Source: Spirochaetaceae bacterium
Lineage (GTDB): Bacteria; Spirochaetota; Spirochaetia; Treponematales; Breznakiellaceae
Length of the DNA: 10,488 nucleotides
Assembly (NCBI GenBank): GCA_031273985.1
Contig: JAISQV010000248.1
Span: 1 to 10,488, forward strand
Direction of reading: 5' to 3'
The position numbers and the translations under genes are program-made. Below the pieces are notes generated by a model. It ran no database searches. It was not told where the DNA came from and saw only the letters and a program-made list of their open reading frames with translations. Below are positions 1 through 5,556 of this stretch, one piece after another; position 1 is the first letter of the stretch, and each line of letters opens with the position of its first letter.

Positions 1-224
1 CGGGGATAGCCGCCTATACCAAGGGCCTCGTCCAGCAGAATGGAGCCCGAAGGAACCGTCTCTATGCCCGCGGCGCTGACATGGGCGCCGAGCTTCATGA
101 GCGATCCCGCCCCGAACTGTTTCTCAATCTGGATACGGGCCGCTTCCAGAGCCTTCTGCTTCTCTTCCCCGCTTGCCAGGGGGTTGCCCCTCGTCTTTTC
201 TACCGTTTCGCTTGACTTAGCCAC
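1..224 (-). CDS. recA: RecA recombinase, N-terminal part (runs off the window)
   Basis: RecA is the cytoplasmic DNA strand-exchange ATPase of homologous recombination and the SOS response. Only the first 74 codons are present. The visible protein contains EAARIQIEKQFGAGSLMKLG (about residues 26-45) and GSILLDEALGIGGYPR (about 59-74). These are the conserved RecA N-terminal helix region and the stretch just before the Walker A loop, which would lie beyond the window edge. The start is GTG at 224; reading on the minus strand, GGAGG (complement of 231-235) sits six bases before it. No ATG competes upstream in this frame. The next gene on that side, modD, is divergent and 308 bases away, so recA has its own promoter region. 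I see no recognisable LexA operator, but spirochaete LexA sites are not well enough known to me to exclude one. Identification is secure. Confidence 0.96.
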   Translation of the reverse strand, partial: MAKSSETVEKTRGNPLASGEEKQKALEAARIQIEKQFGAGSLMKLGAHVSAAGIETVPSGSILLDEALGIGGYP

Positions 225-239
225 GTTTTCCCTCCCCTT

Positions 240-270
240 ATTATGGTGATTGTCCCCAGTTTTGCTTCAA
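240..270 (-). promoter_or_regulatory. Possible recA promoter
   Basis: On the minus strand TTGAAG (265-270) and CATAAT (240-245) resemble sigma-70 boxes and sit just ahead of the recA ribosome binding site. The spacer is 19 bases, longer than the usual 17, so this is a weak call. The AT-rich character of the tract, unlike its surroundings, supports a promoter somewhere here. Confidence 0.3.
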
Positions 271-278
271 TATATCTG

Positions 279-316
279 AAAAAAAAATTAAAAAAAAGGA
301 GGGGGCAGCCGCCCCC
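279..316 (-). terminator. Hairpin plus T-tract pointing toward recA
   Basis: Read on the minus strand, a 6-bp G/C stem (arms 311-316 and 301-306, 4-base loop) is followed by TCC and then runs of eight and nine T separated by AA. This is the form of a Rho-independent terminator. It lies upstream of recA and would stop antisense transcription arriving from modD, insulating recA. The hairpin is the left end of repeat copy 1. The T-tract is not present beside copy 2, so it belongs to this locus rather than to the repeat. Confidence 0.35.
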
Positions 317-457
317 TGCGCTCCAGCCGCCTGCGGCGTCTTCCGCTACCCCCACTGCGGGGGCACCCCGCAACGCCCCGTGCTCTCTCCCTGGAGTTTT
401 GCGCAGCAAAACTCCCAAGCTGAAAGCCGCGAAGCGGCTTTCAGCAGCAACGCCCCC
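298..457 (+). repeat. Structured dispersed repeat, copy 1
   Basis: A block of about 160 bases that recurs, reverse-complemented, at 5292-5453 with close to 90% identity by eye. It holds several hairpins: a 6-bp G/C stem (301-306 with 311-316), a 5-bp stem (349-353 with 359-363), a 10-bp perfect stem (393-402 with 406-415, loop GCA) and a 12-bp perfect stem (419-430 with 434-445, loop GAA). CTCCAG (321-326) can also pair with CTGGAG (391-396), which would enclose the middle section. Where the copies differ inside stems the changes are mostly compensatory. Open frames crossing it look accidental. It resembles REP/MITE-type intergenic elements; no transposase or target duplication is visible. 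Confidence 0.85.
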
Positions 458-470
458 GGCCCCACGGAGT

Positions 471-499
471 TTGCGTCCCGCTTCCTTTCATGGTAGGAT
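471..499 (+). promoter_or_regulatory. Probable modD promoter
   Basis: TTGCGT (471-476) and TAGGAT (494-499) are separated by exactly 17 bases, and the modD start codon is 33 bases further on with a good ribosome binding site between. A closely similar arrangement (TTGCGC, 17 bases, TATGGT) precedes the regulator gene at 5489-5517. Between the boxes, nearly all differences are pyrimidine-for-pyrimidine. Confidence 0.5.
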
Positions 500-532
500 C
501 GGCTTACTCGTCGATTTCTGAGAGGAGGTTCT

Positions 533-1399
533 ATGCTGTACTATCCCGATGATCTGGTGGACCGGTGGATCATGGACGATGTGAACCAGGGGGACCTGAC
601 CACCCGTATCCTGGGCTTCGGCGCGGTCCGGGGGACCATAAGCTTTTCGCTCAGGGAGCCGGGAAGGGTCAGCGGGGTTGACGCCGCGGAGAAGGTCCTC
701 CGCCGCCTGGGGCTGGAGATCACCGAAAGGCTTGCGGACGGAAGCGATAACGACGGCTCATCCAGCCTTATCGCGGCGGCGGGAAGGGCGGCGGCCCTGC
801 ACCAGGCCTGGAAGGTGTGCCAAAACATCCTTGAGTGGGCCTGCGGGGTGGCCGCGTATACCTCCCTTATGGTAAGGGCCGCACAGGCGGTGAACCCCGC
901 CGTTCAGGTAGCGGCAACGCGGAAAAACATTCCCGGCACCAAACTCCTGGCCCTGGCCGCCGTCCTTGACGGCGGGGGCATAATCCACCGGGGCGGGACC
1001 TCGGAAAGCATCCTCCTCTTCGCCAACCACCGGCGCTTCCTCGGTTTTACGGGAACCGGGGAGGACTGGAAAAAAATAGTGGCGGCCCTCAAGGCCGAAG
1101 CGCCGGAGAAAAAAATTGTGGTGGAGGCGGACACCCGCGAGGAGGCCCTTTTGGCCCTGGCGGCGGACCCGGACATACTCCAGCTGGACAAGTTCAGCCC
1201 CCCGGATGTGCGGGGTATCGTTGAGGAGGCGGCCAAACGGGGAAGCCGCTGCCTGGTCTCCGCCGCGGGAGGGGTTACCAGGGAGAACGCCGCGGAATAC
1301 GCCGCCGCGGGCGCCGGGCTCATCGTCTCTTCCGCGCCCTACTACGCGAAACCCGCGGACGTGAAGGTTGTGCTAAGCCCGGCGGGGCCTGATAGATAG
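533..1399 (+). CDS. modD: ModD-like protein, quinolinate phosphoribosyltransferase family
   Basis: This 288-residue protein belongs to the NadC (nicotinate-nucleotide pyrophosphorylase) fold family but looks like the ModD branch, named from molybdate-uptake operons and without an established reaction. Residues 1-110 form the N-terminal alpha/beta domain (GDLTTRILGFG at 20-30). The phosphoribosyltransferase barrel then carries TRKNIPGTK (129-137), HRGGTSES (152-159), IVVEAD (195-200), LQLDK (216-220) and AAGGVTREN (244-252). The ModD-like signature is HRxGxSExxLxFAxHRxFL at about 152-170, where NadC has a Lys-Asp-Asn-His block, and the ending SSAPYYAKPADVKV. Start: ATG at 533 with AGAGGAGG (521-528) four bases before it. 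No molybdate transporter gene is adjacent here. A plain NadC is the alternative; the motif favours ModD. Confidence 0.82.
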   Translation: MLYYPDDLVDRWIMDDVNQGDLTTRILGFGAVRGTISFSLREPGRVSGVDAAEKVLRRLGLEITERLADGSDNDGSSSLIAAAGRAAALHQAWKVCQNILEWACGVAAYTSLMVRAAQAVNPAVQVAATRKNIPGTKLLALAAVLDGGGIIHRGGTSESILLFANHRRFLGFTGTGEDWKKIVAALKAEAPEKKIVVEADTREEALLALAADPDILQLDKFSPPDVRGIVEEAAKRGSRCLVSAAGGVTRENAAEYAAAGAGLIVSSAPYYAKPADVKVVLSPAGPDR

Positions 1400-1400
1400 C

Positions 1401-1919
1401 CTACATACGCTCGAAGAACACGAGCTTGTCCGCGGGCAGCCGCTGGGCGTGAAAATCTGAAGGCGCGGCGTCCGGCGCGGGGTAGCCCAGGGGCAGCACC
1501 GCCACGGGAATCAGATTCTCCGGAATGCCGAATTCCTGCCGGGCTTTGGCCGCGTCGAAAAACATGACCCAGGTGCTGCCCAGGCCCAGGTCGGCGGCCT
1601 GCAACATGGCCTGGGCGGTAACAATACTGGCGTCCACAAAACCGGAATCCTGTTTGTCCGTAGGCCGGACCCAGCAGGCTTCGCTGTCGTAGCAGATCAG
1701 CAGCACGAGGGGCGCTCCGAAACGGCAGGGAGTAACCTGATCCATTTTGCGGAGTCCCTCTTCCGAGGCAACAACCAGAACCCGCTGGGGCTGCCTGTTT
1801 GCCGCCGTGGGCGCATTCCGCAGGGCCTCGATGATCAGATCGAGCTTTTCCTTCTCCACCGGATCGGTTTTGAATTTCCGCACCGAATAACGCGCGGCGG
1901 CCAACTCTCTAAAGTTCAT
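1401..1919 (-). CDS. Nitroreductase family FMN-dependent oxidoreductase
   Basis: This 172-residue protein is of the small nitroreductase family: flavin enzymes that use NAD(P)H to reduce nitro compounds, quinones or related acceptors in the cytoplasm. The physiological substrate is unknown. Near the N-terminus ARYSVRKF (about residues 8-15) is the family's FMN-phosphate-binding Arg-x-Ser-x-Arg-x-Phe pattern. It is followed by EALRNAPTAANRQPQ (31-45), the usual helix and 'P(S/T)AxNxQP' loop. The later LQAADLGLGSTWV and the IPVAVLPLGYP strand are also typical. I chose the start at MNFREL because AGGAGG (complement of 1929-1934) lies nine bases before it. An in-frame extension to 1991 exists but has no supporting site. 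The stop faces the modD stop with one base between, so the two transcripts must overlap unless terminated inside a gene. Confidence 0.88.
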   Translation of the reverse strand: MNFRELAAARYSVRKFKTDPVEKEKLDLIIEALRNAPTAANRQPQRVLVVASEEGLRKMDQVTPCRFGAPLVLLICYDSEACWVRPTDKQDSGFVDASIVTAQAMLQAADLGLGSTWVMFFDAAKARQEFGIPENLIPVAVLPLGYPAPDAAPSDFHAQRLPADKLVFFERM

Positions 1920-1941
1920 GGGCAAAGTCCTCCTGCCCCTC

Positions 1942-1970
1942 ATTGTAACGATCTCCATTCCATCTGTACA
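1942..1970 (-). promoter_or_regulatory. Possible nitroreductase promoter
   Basis: On the minus strand TGTACA (1965-1970) and TACAAT (1942-1947) are 17 bases apart, matching the sigma-70 consensus at four and five of six positions. The ribosome binding site follows about eight bases later, giving a short leader. TGTACA is itself palindromic. Confidence 0.4.
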
Positions 1971-1998
1971 TTGCCCAAACTTGACCCGCAAATCAAAT

Positions 1999-2076
1999 CA
2001 CGGTTACCTTTTTCCGTCCTTTGTGTCCTCTACTTTTCCTCGGTTCCATAACGGAAAAGTGCGCCTTTGTGGTTAT
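1999..2076. repeat. Degenerate AACCAC-type intergenic element (D)
   Basis: The right end reads, on the minus strand, AACCACAAAGGCGCAC (2074-2059). This matches 15 of 16 bases of the corresponding end of the element at 8963-9083. ACTTTTCC (2032-2039) pairs with GGAAAAGT (2053-2060). The left end is too degenerate to define. The remaining bases between the nitroreductase start and the cbiM promoter show nothing else I can name. Confidence 0.4.
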
Positions 2077-2162
2077 TTTTTCCTCCAAAAACTTGAGTTT
2101 GATGATATTTCAGGGTTTGGAAAAAATAAACGCCGAGGCCCTGAAACTCCTCCCCCGTCCCC

Positions 2163-2191
2163 TTGACAAGATTTTAGTATCTTGTTAGCTT
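2163..2191 (+). promoter_or_regulatory. Probable promoter of the cbiMQO operon
   Basis: A perfect TTGACA (2163-2168) is followed after 17 bases by TAGCTT (2186-2191), a poor -10 box. Transcription from here would give an untranslated leader of about 190 bases before cbiM, which fits the structured region found there. Confidence 0.5.
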
Positions 2192-2218
2192 GGGTTATCT
2201 CCACTTTGAAGGTGGAGA

Positions 2219-2234
2219 ATGTGATCACTCACAT
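2219..2234. promoter_or_regulatory. Perfect dyad at the start of the cbiM leader
   Basis: ATGTGA (2219-2224) and TCACAT (2229-2234) form a perfect inverted repeat around TCAC, which also contains the palindrome GTGATCAC. It lies about 20 bases after the predicted transcription start, so it could be an operator for a repressor or simply the second small hairpin of the leader. The first is CTCCAC/GTGGAG at about 2200-2218. The half-sites resemble CRP half-sites but are spaced by four bases, not six. Confidence 0.35.
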
Positions 2235-2236
2235 AG

Positions 2237-2356
2237 AAAACCATGAAGGTTACAGTTCAGCCGGGGCGGAGTTTCTGTTGCGGCGGGCTTGTTTGTGCAA
2301 AAGGCCGGCGCCGGAGCCGTCCGATTTGGACAGACTGACCTTCATGGTTTTTTTTT
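2237..2356 (+). promoter_or_regulatory. Structured cbiM leader, attenuator- or riboswitch-like
   Basis: A 14-bp perfect stem (2237-2250 with 2338-2351) plus four further pairs (2253-2256 with 2334-2337, across a two-base bulge) closes a domain of about 115 bases. Nine T (2348-2356) overlap its 3' arm, as in an intrinsic terminator. Inside are a small hairpin (2319-2322 with 2328-2331), the self-complementary CCGGCGCCGG and a G/C-rich half. The cbiM ribosome binding site begins 18 bases after the T-run. The position before a nickel/cobalt transporter suggests metal or cobalamin sensing. However, the conserved B12 box of cobalamin riboswitches is not seen, and I cannot convincingly match the NiCo (czcD) class. 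Function is inferred. Confidence 0.5.
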
Positions 2357-2385
2357 GCGCAAATCGCCGCGAGAGGAGGACTATT

Positions 2386-3459
2386 ATGCACATGGCGGAC
2401 GCTTTACTTTCACCTGCCGTTGGAGGCGCGATGCTTGCCGTTGGAGCGGCGGCTATAGGACTGTCGATTCGGAATATAGCTGCGGACAAGGGGGCCGGGG
2501 CGCCGGAGGCCGGGCCGGCGAATCCGGCCTTTGATGACAGGAAAATTCCCCTCATGGGGATCATGGGCGCTTTTGTGTTTGCCGGGCAGATGATCAATTT
2601 TACGATACCCGGCACCGGATCGTCGGGGCACATAGGGGGCGGTATTTTGCTGGCGGCCCTCCTGGGCCCCGCGCCGGCGCTCGTAACCCTTGCTTCGGTG
2701 CTGCTGATACAATGCCTTTTCTTCGCGGACGGGGGGCTTCTCGCCTATGGCTGTAATGTATTCAACATGGGCGTAACCTCCTGTATCGCGGCGTATACGC
2801 TGATATACAAGCCCCTGGTGAAAAAGGGCTTGAACAAGCGGAATATCACGGTTGCCTCGGTCTTTGCGGTTACGGCCGGGCTTCTTGCGGGATCGTTCTG
2901 TGTCGTGCTGGAAACCCTGCTCTCCGGCGTTACCGAACTGCCCTTAGGCGCCTTCGTCGCGCTCATGCTGCCTATTCACTTTGCCATCGGCCTTATCGAG
3001 GGGATCGTTACGGCCGCCGTCCTCTGCTTCGTCCACAGCGCGAGGCCGGAACTGCTCGCCGGGGCGCTGCCCGCCGCCGCTATTCCAAGCCCCGCCAAGG
3101 CGATGTCCTTCAAGAAAGTGCTTGCCCTATTCGGTATCCTGACGGCGCTTGTCGCGGGCGGCTTGTCCCTCTTCGCGTCCGCCTACCCTGACGGGCTTGA
3201 ATGGTCCATGGAAAGAACGGCAGGGACGGCGGAGCTTGAGCGTGAAGGCGGCGTGTACGAAACAAGCGCCGGTATCGTGGAAAAGACGGCGTTCATGCCG
3301 GATTACGGCTTCCGCGGGGCTAACGAAGATGCAGCGGCCGCCGGAACCGCCGCGGCGGGTATAACGGGCAGCGTAATAACCGTGCTCCTGGCCGGGGGGA
3401 TAGGCCTTGCGGCAAACGCGGTGCGCCGCCGGAAGGCAGGGCCCCGGGCGGCTGCCTAG
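2386..3459 (+). CDS. cbiM: Nickel/cobalt ECF transporter S-component CbiM/NikM with fused PDGLE segment
   Basis: This 357-residue inner-membrane protein is the substrate-binding subunit of an ECF-type Ni2+/Co2+ importer. The mature N-terminus must stay free because His2 and nearby groups ligate the metal. MHMADALLSP fits that rule and fixes the start at 2386, with AGGAGGA (2374-2380) five bases before. The CbiM domain spans about 1-220 and includes GSSGHIGGG (78-86, His82), YGCNVFNMGV (121-130) and LPIHFAIGLIEGIVTA (195-210, His198), across about six hydrophobic segments. A second part (about 243-350) has two membrane segments flanking the PDGLEW motif (268-273), typical of PDGLE/CbiN/NikN-like components. 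This explains why no separate cbiN is present. The frame stays open upstream to 2182, but that region is the leader and lacks a better start. Nickel versus cobalt cannot be decided from sequence alone. Confidence 0.92.
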   Translation: MHMADALLSPAVGGAMLAVGAAAIGLSIRNIAADKGAGAPEAGPANPAFDDRKIPLMGIMGAFVFAGQMINFTIPGTGSSGHIGGGILLAALLGPAPALVTLASVLLIQCLFFADGGLLAYGCNVFNMGVTSCIAAYTLIYKPLVKKGLNKRNITVASVFAVTAGLLAGSFCVVLETLLSGVTELPLGAFVALMLPIHFAIGLIEGIVTAAVLCFVHSARPELLAGALPAAAIPSPAKAMSFKKVLALFGILTALVAGGLSLFASAYPDGLEWSMERTAGTAELEREGGVYETSAGIVEKTAFMPDYGFRGANEDAAAAGTAAAGITGSVITVLLAGGIGLAANAVRRRKAGPRAAA

Positions 3460-3461
3460 AA

Positions 3462-4265
3462 GTGTCTCAATTTCATCGCGCGGCGGCGGGGATCGATCAC
3501 CTGGAGCGCCTGGGCCGTGGAGACTCCCCTGTCCACGGCCTGAACACAGGGGTAAAAGCCGCCGCCGCCGTTCTTTTTCTGGCGCTTGTGATCTCCTTCC
3601 CGTCAAAAAATGTGAGCGGCCTTGTGGGTTTCGCCCTGTATCCGGCGTTTATGATGGCCCTTTCCGGTACCCCATACCGCCCGCTCCTCGCCCGTCTTGT
3701 CTTCGCCATGCCCTTCGCGCTGTTCGCGGGGCTAAGCAACCTGTTTTTCATGCGCGGGGCGGCCTTTACCCTGGGCGGCTTTACGGTAAGCGCGGGGCTT
3801 GTGTCCTTCGCCTCGATCATGCTGAAGACGTTTCTCTGCGTATTCGCCACGCTGATTCTCATATCCACGACGCCTTTCACCGAACTCTGCGCCCTCCTCA
3901 CCGGCCCGCGGGGGCTTGGCATACTGGGCCTGCAAGTCGTGTTAAGTTACCGCTATGTTTCCGTCCTTTTGGATGAGGCGCAGTCGATGCGGACGGCCTA
4001 CCTGCTGCGCGCCCCCAGCGAAAAGGCTGTCCGTATGCGGGATATGGGGAGTTTTTTGGGCCAATTGCTGCTGCGAAGCTTCGACCGCGCCGGGCGCGTA
4101 TACTACGCGATGAAGTGCCGTGGCTTCTGCGGCGTGTACCATCCGCGGGAGCGCCGCCCCCTGCGCCGCGCCGACTTCATATTTCTCTTTGGAATAAGCT
4201 CCGCCCTTTTTACGCTACGCTTCTTTAACATCAGTTTGTTTCTGGGTAAACTTATAAAACGGTGA
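3462..4265 (+). CDS. cbiQ: Energy-coupling (T) component CbiQ of the nickel/cobalt importer
   Basis: This 267-residue integral membrane protein couples ATP hydrolysis by CbiO to metal release by CbiM. The N-terminus follows the CbiQ pattern, IDHLERLGRGDSPVHGLNTGVK (about 11-32), meaning an amphipathic segment with 'SPxHxLxxxxK' before the first membrane helix. Hydrophobic helices lie at about 32-70, 82-98, 107-140 and 238-262. The long cytoplasmic helices include MRTAYLLRAP (about 176-185) and YYAMKCRGFCG (about 218-228), which match the two Ala-Arg-Gly-type coupling motifs that contact the ATPase. The start is GTG, two bases after the cbiM stop. No strong ribosome binding site is visible, so translation is probably coupled to cbiM. 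The stop overlaps the cbiO start by four bases (GTGA). Confidence 0.92.
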   Translation: MSQFHRAAAGIDHLERLGRGDSPVHGLNTGVKAAAAVLFLALVISFPSKNVSGLVGFALYPAFMMALSGTPYRPLLARLVFAMPFALFAGLSNLFFMRGAAFTLGGFTVSAGLVSFASIMLKTFLCVFATLILISTTPFTELCALLTGPRGLGILGLQVVLSYRYVSVLLDEAQSMRTAYLLRAPSEKAVRMRDMGSFLGQLLLRSFDRAGRVYYAMKCRGFCGVYHPRERRPLRRADFIFLFGISSALFTLRFFNISLFLGKLIKR

Positions 4266-4981
4266 TTGTTCCTCCCCTGTTGGACGTTCAGAGGCTTTCG
4301 GTTTTCTATCCGGGGTCATCCGGGGGGCTTGTACTGGAAGACCTTTCTTTCTCTGTCGCGGAAGGGGAGAAGATCGCCCTTTTGGGGGCTAACGGCGCGG
4401 GAAAATCAACGCTGTTCCTCACCCTGTTGGGTGTCCTTGCCATACATTCGGGCAGCGTTGAGGTTGAGGGGCTTGTTTTGGATAAAAAGAGTCTTCCCGC
4501 TATTCGGCGGAAGATCGGGCTCATCTTTCAAAACCCTGACGACCAGCTTTTTATGCCGACAGTATACGAGGATGTGCTATTCGGCCCTCAAAACGCCGCC
4601 CCTACGGACAGCGCAGATATCGGCAAAGCGGCGCAGGATATCCTCGAAAGGCTGGAAATTACCCGCTTAAAGGACAGGATGCCGCACAAACTTTCAGGCG
4701 GCGAAAAGCGGCTTGCCGCCCTCGCCGGCGTCCTTGTCATGGAACCGCGCCTCCTCCTTATGGACGAGCCTACCGCTTTTCTTGACCCCCGCGCCCGCCG
4801 CCGCCTTGTTGCCGTTCTTAAAACGCTGCCCCAAACGTATATCATCGCCACCCACGACTTCGGCCTCGCGCTCGATCTGTGTACACGCTGCATAGTTCTT
4901 GACAAGGGGCGCATCCGCGCGGACGGCCCCGCCGCCGCCCTCATCGGCGACAAGGCATTACTGGAAGACTGCGGCCTCTAG
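4262..4981 (+). CDS. cbiO: ATP-binding (A) component CbiO of the nickel/cobalt importer
   Basis: This 239-residue ABC ATPase drives the ECF-type metal importer from the cytoplasmic face. All ABC motifs are intact: Walker A GANGAGKST (42-50), Q-loop FQNPDDQLF (89-97), signature LSGGEKR (144-150), Walker B LLLMDEPT (164-171) and the H-loop THD (His198). The FQNPDDQLF segment is characteristic of ECF A-components. The start is GTG inside the cbiQ stop (GTGA overlap), giving stoichiometric coupling with cbiQ. Length is slightly below the 270-280 residues of many family members; the C-terminal tail is short, but no motif is lost. It is the last gene of the operon. No hairpin-plus-T terminator follows, although an inverted-repeat element begins 30 bases downstream. 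Confidence 0.94.
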   Translation: MIVPPLLDVQRLSVFYPGSSGGLVLEDLSFSVAEGEKIALLGANGAGKSTLFLTLLGVLAIHSGSVEVEGLVLDKKSLPAIRRKIGLIFQNPDDQLFMPTVYEDVLFGPQNAAPTDSADIGKAAQDILERLEITRLKDRMPHKLSGGEKRLAALAGVLVMEPRLLLMDEPTAFLDPRARRRLVAVLKTLPQTYIIATHDFGLALDLCTRCIVLDKGRIRADGPAAALIGDKALLEDCGL

Positions 4982-5010
4982 TACCTTGATTAGGTCAAAT
5001 CAATAGGTTT

Positions 5011-5164
5011 AACCACGGACCGCACGGACGGATAGAGAGAGCAACGATAAAATAGCGTTTTCATCCATACTTTTCTCTATTTTTCTCACAAACAGATGAA
5101 GAATCGAGGTGTAAATTCTGAATATCGAAGCAAAAGTCCGTGTTTTCAGTGTGGTCGGTGGTTA
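5011..5164. repeat. Terminal-inverted-repeat intergenic element (A)
   Basis: The left end AACCACGGACCGCAC (5011-5025) and the complement of the right end, AACCACCGACCACAC (5163-5149), match at 13 of 15 positions. Inside the right end is AAAAGTCCGTG (5132-5142), shared with the element at 8842-8919. There the next bases are GTGGTC directly, whereas here about nine bases (TTTTCAGTG-like) intervene. The AT-rich core (5040-5130) has no frame of note. The following bases up to 5291 hold only a 5-bp hairpin (5245-5249 with 5254-5258) and nothing I can identify. The element is MITE- or palindromic-unit-like, with no transposase nearby. Confidence 0.55.
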
Positions 5165-5291
5165 TTCTTCTTGGGTAAGTAAACGCGCATGGGTATCCCC
5201 TCCCCCGCGAGCCGGTGAACGGGTTCTTGGGATGCATCAAGGTAGCCGCTCACGCGGCATCAGAAACCCCAACGGGGGCGGGAGAAGGACG

Positions 5292-5453
5292 GGGGGCGTT
5301 GCTGCTGAAAACCGCAGAGCGGTTTTCAGCTTGGGGGTTTGCGCGGAGCGCAAACTCCAGGGAGAGAGCACGGGGCGTTGCGGGGTGTCCCCGCAGAGGG
5401 GGTAGCGGAAGACGCCGCAGGCGGCTGGAGCGTAGGGGGAGACTTCCCCCTCC
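5292..5453 (-). repeat. Structured dispersed repeat, copy 2 (inverted relative to copy 1)
   Basis: The reverse complement of this block aligns end to end with 298-457. The central 79 bases (copy 1 positions 321-399) differ at only two positions. The hairpins persist: the 12-bp perfect stem (5304-5315 with 5319-5330, loop AGA), the G/C stem (5435-5440 with 5445-5450), and an 8-bp GTTTGCGC/GCGCAAAC stem in place of copy 1's GGAGTTTTGC stem. The 12-bp and 6-bp stems each carry one base-pair swap relative to copy 1, with both partners changed. Flanking sequence is not conserved beyond the ends, which is how the boundaries were set. Confidence 0.85.
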
Positions 5454-5488
5454 TCGTTCCTCTCTCTCCTCACTTCAGGGTCCGCAGC

Positions 5489-5517
5489 TTGCGCTCCGCC
5501 CTTCCCTGTGGTATGGT
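5489..5517 (+). promoter_or_regulatory. Probable promoter of the regulator-aroB-barrel operon
   Basis: TTGCGC (5489-5494), a 17-base spacer and TATGGT (5512-5517) repeat the layout seen before modD. The predicted transcription start near 5524 leaves a very short leader: about six bases to an in-frame ATG at 5530, or about 33 to the ATG at 5557. Confidence 0.5.
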
Positions 5518-5556
5518 TTCAAAGGGCGGATGTCTTGCGCCGCCCGCCACGCAACG

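Noticed and set aside
225..297. LexA/SOS operator before recA
   Set aside because: No clear dyad of a known LexA type is visible in the short spacer; the T-rich tract alone is not evidence.
200..521. Open frames across repeat copy 1 on both strands
   Set aside because: A frame with the same peptide flavour (TPGREHGALRG and VAEDAAGGWS) exists in copy 2. The base differences between copies inside it change the amino acid almost every time, while the hairpins are preserved. This argues for structure rather than coding.
2237..2356. Cobalamin riboswitch
   Set aside because: The conserved B12 box and the GCCACTG-type core are not present in the leader or its surroundings, so the class is not claimed.
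2182..2385. In-frame upstream extension of cbiM
   Set aside because: CbiM/NikM function needs a free N-terminal Met-His, which ATG 2386 provides with a strong ribosome binding site. The extension runs through the structured leader.
5215..5556. Upstream extension of the regulator gene through repeat copy 2
   Set aside because: The frame stays open only because the region is GC-rich; it crosses the structured repeat and the predicted promoter, and the extension shows no domain.
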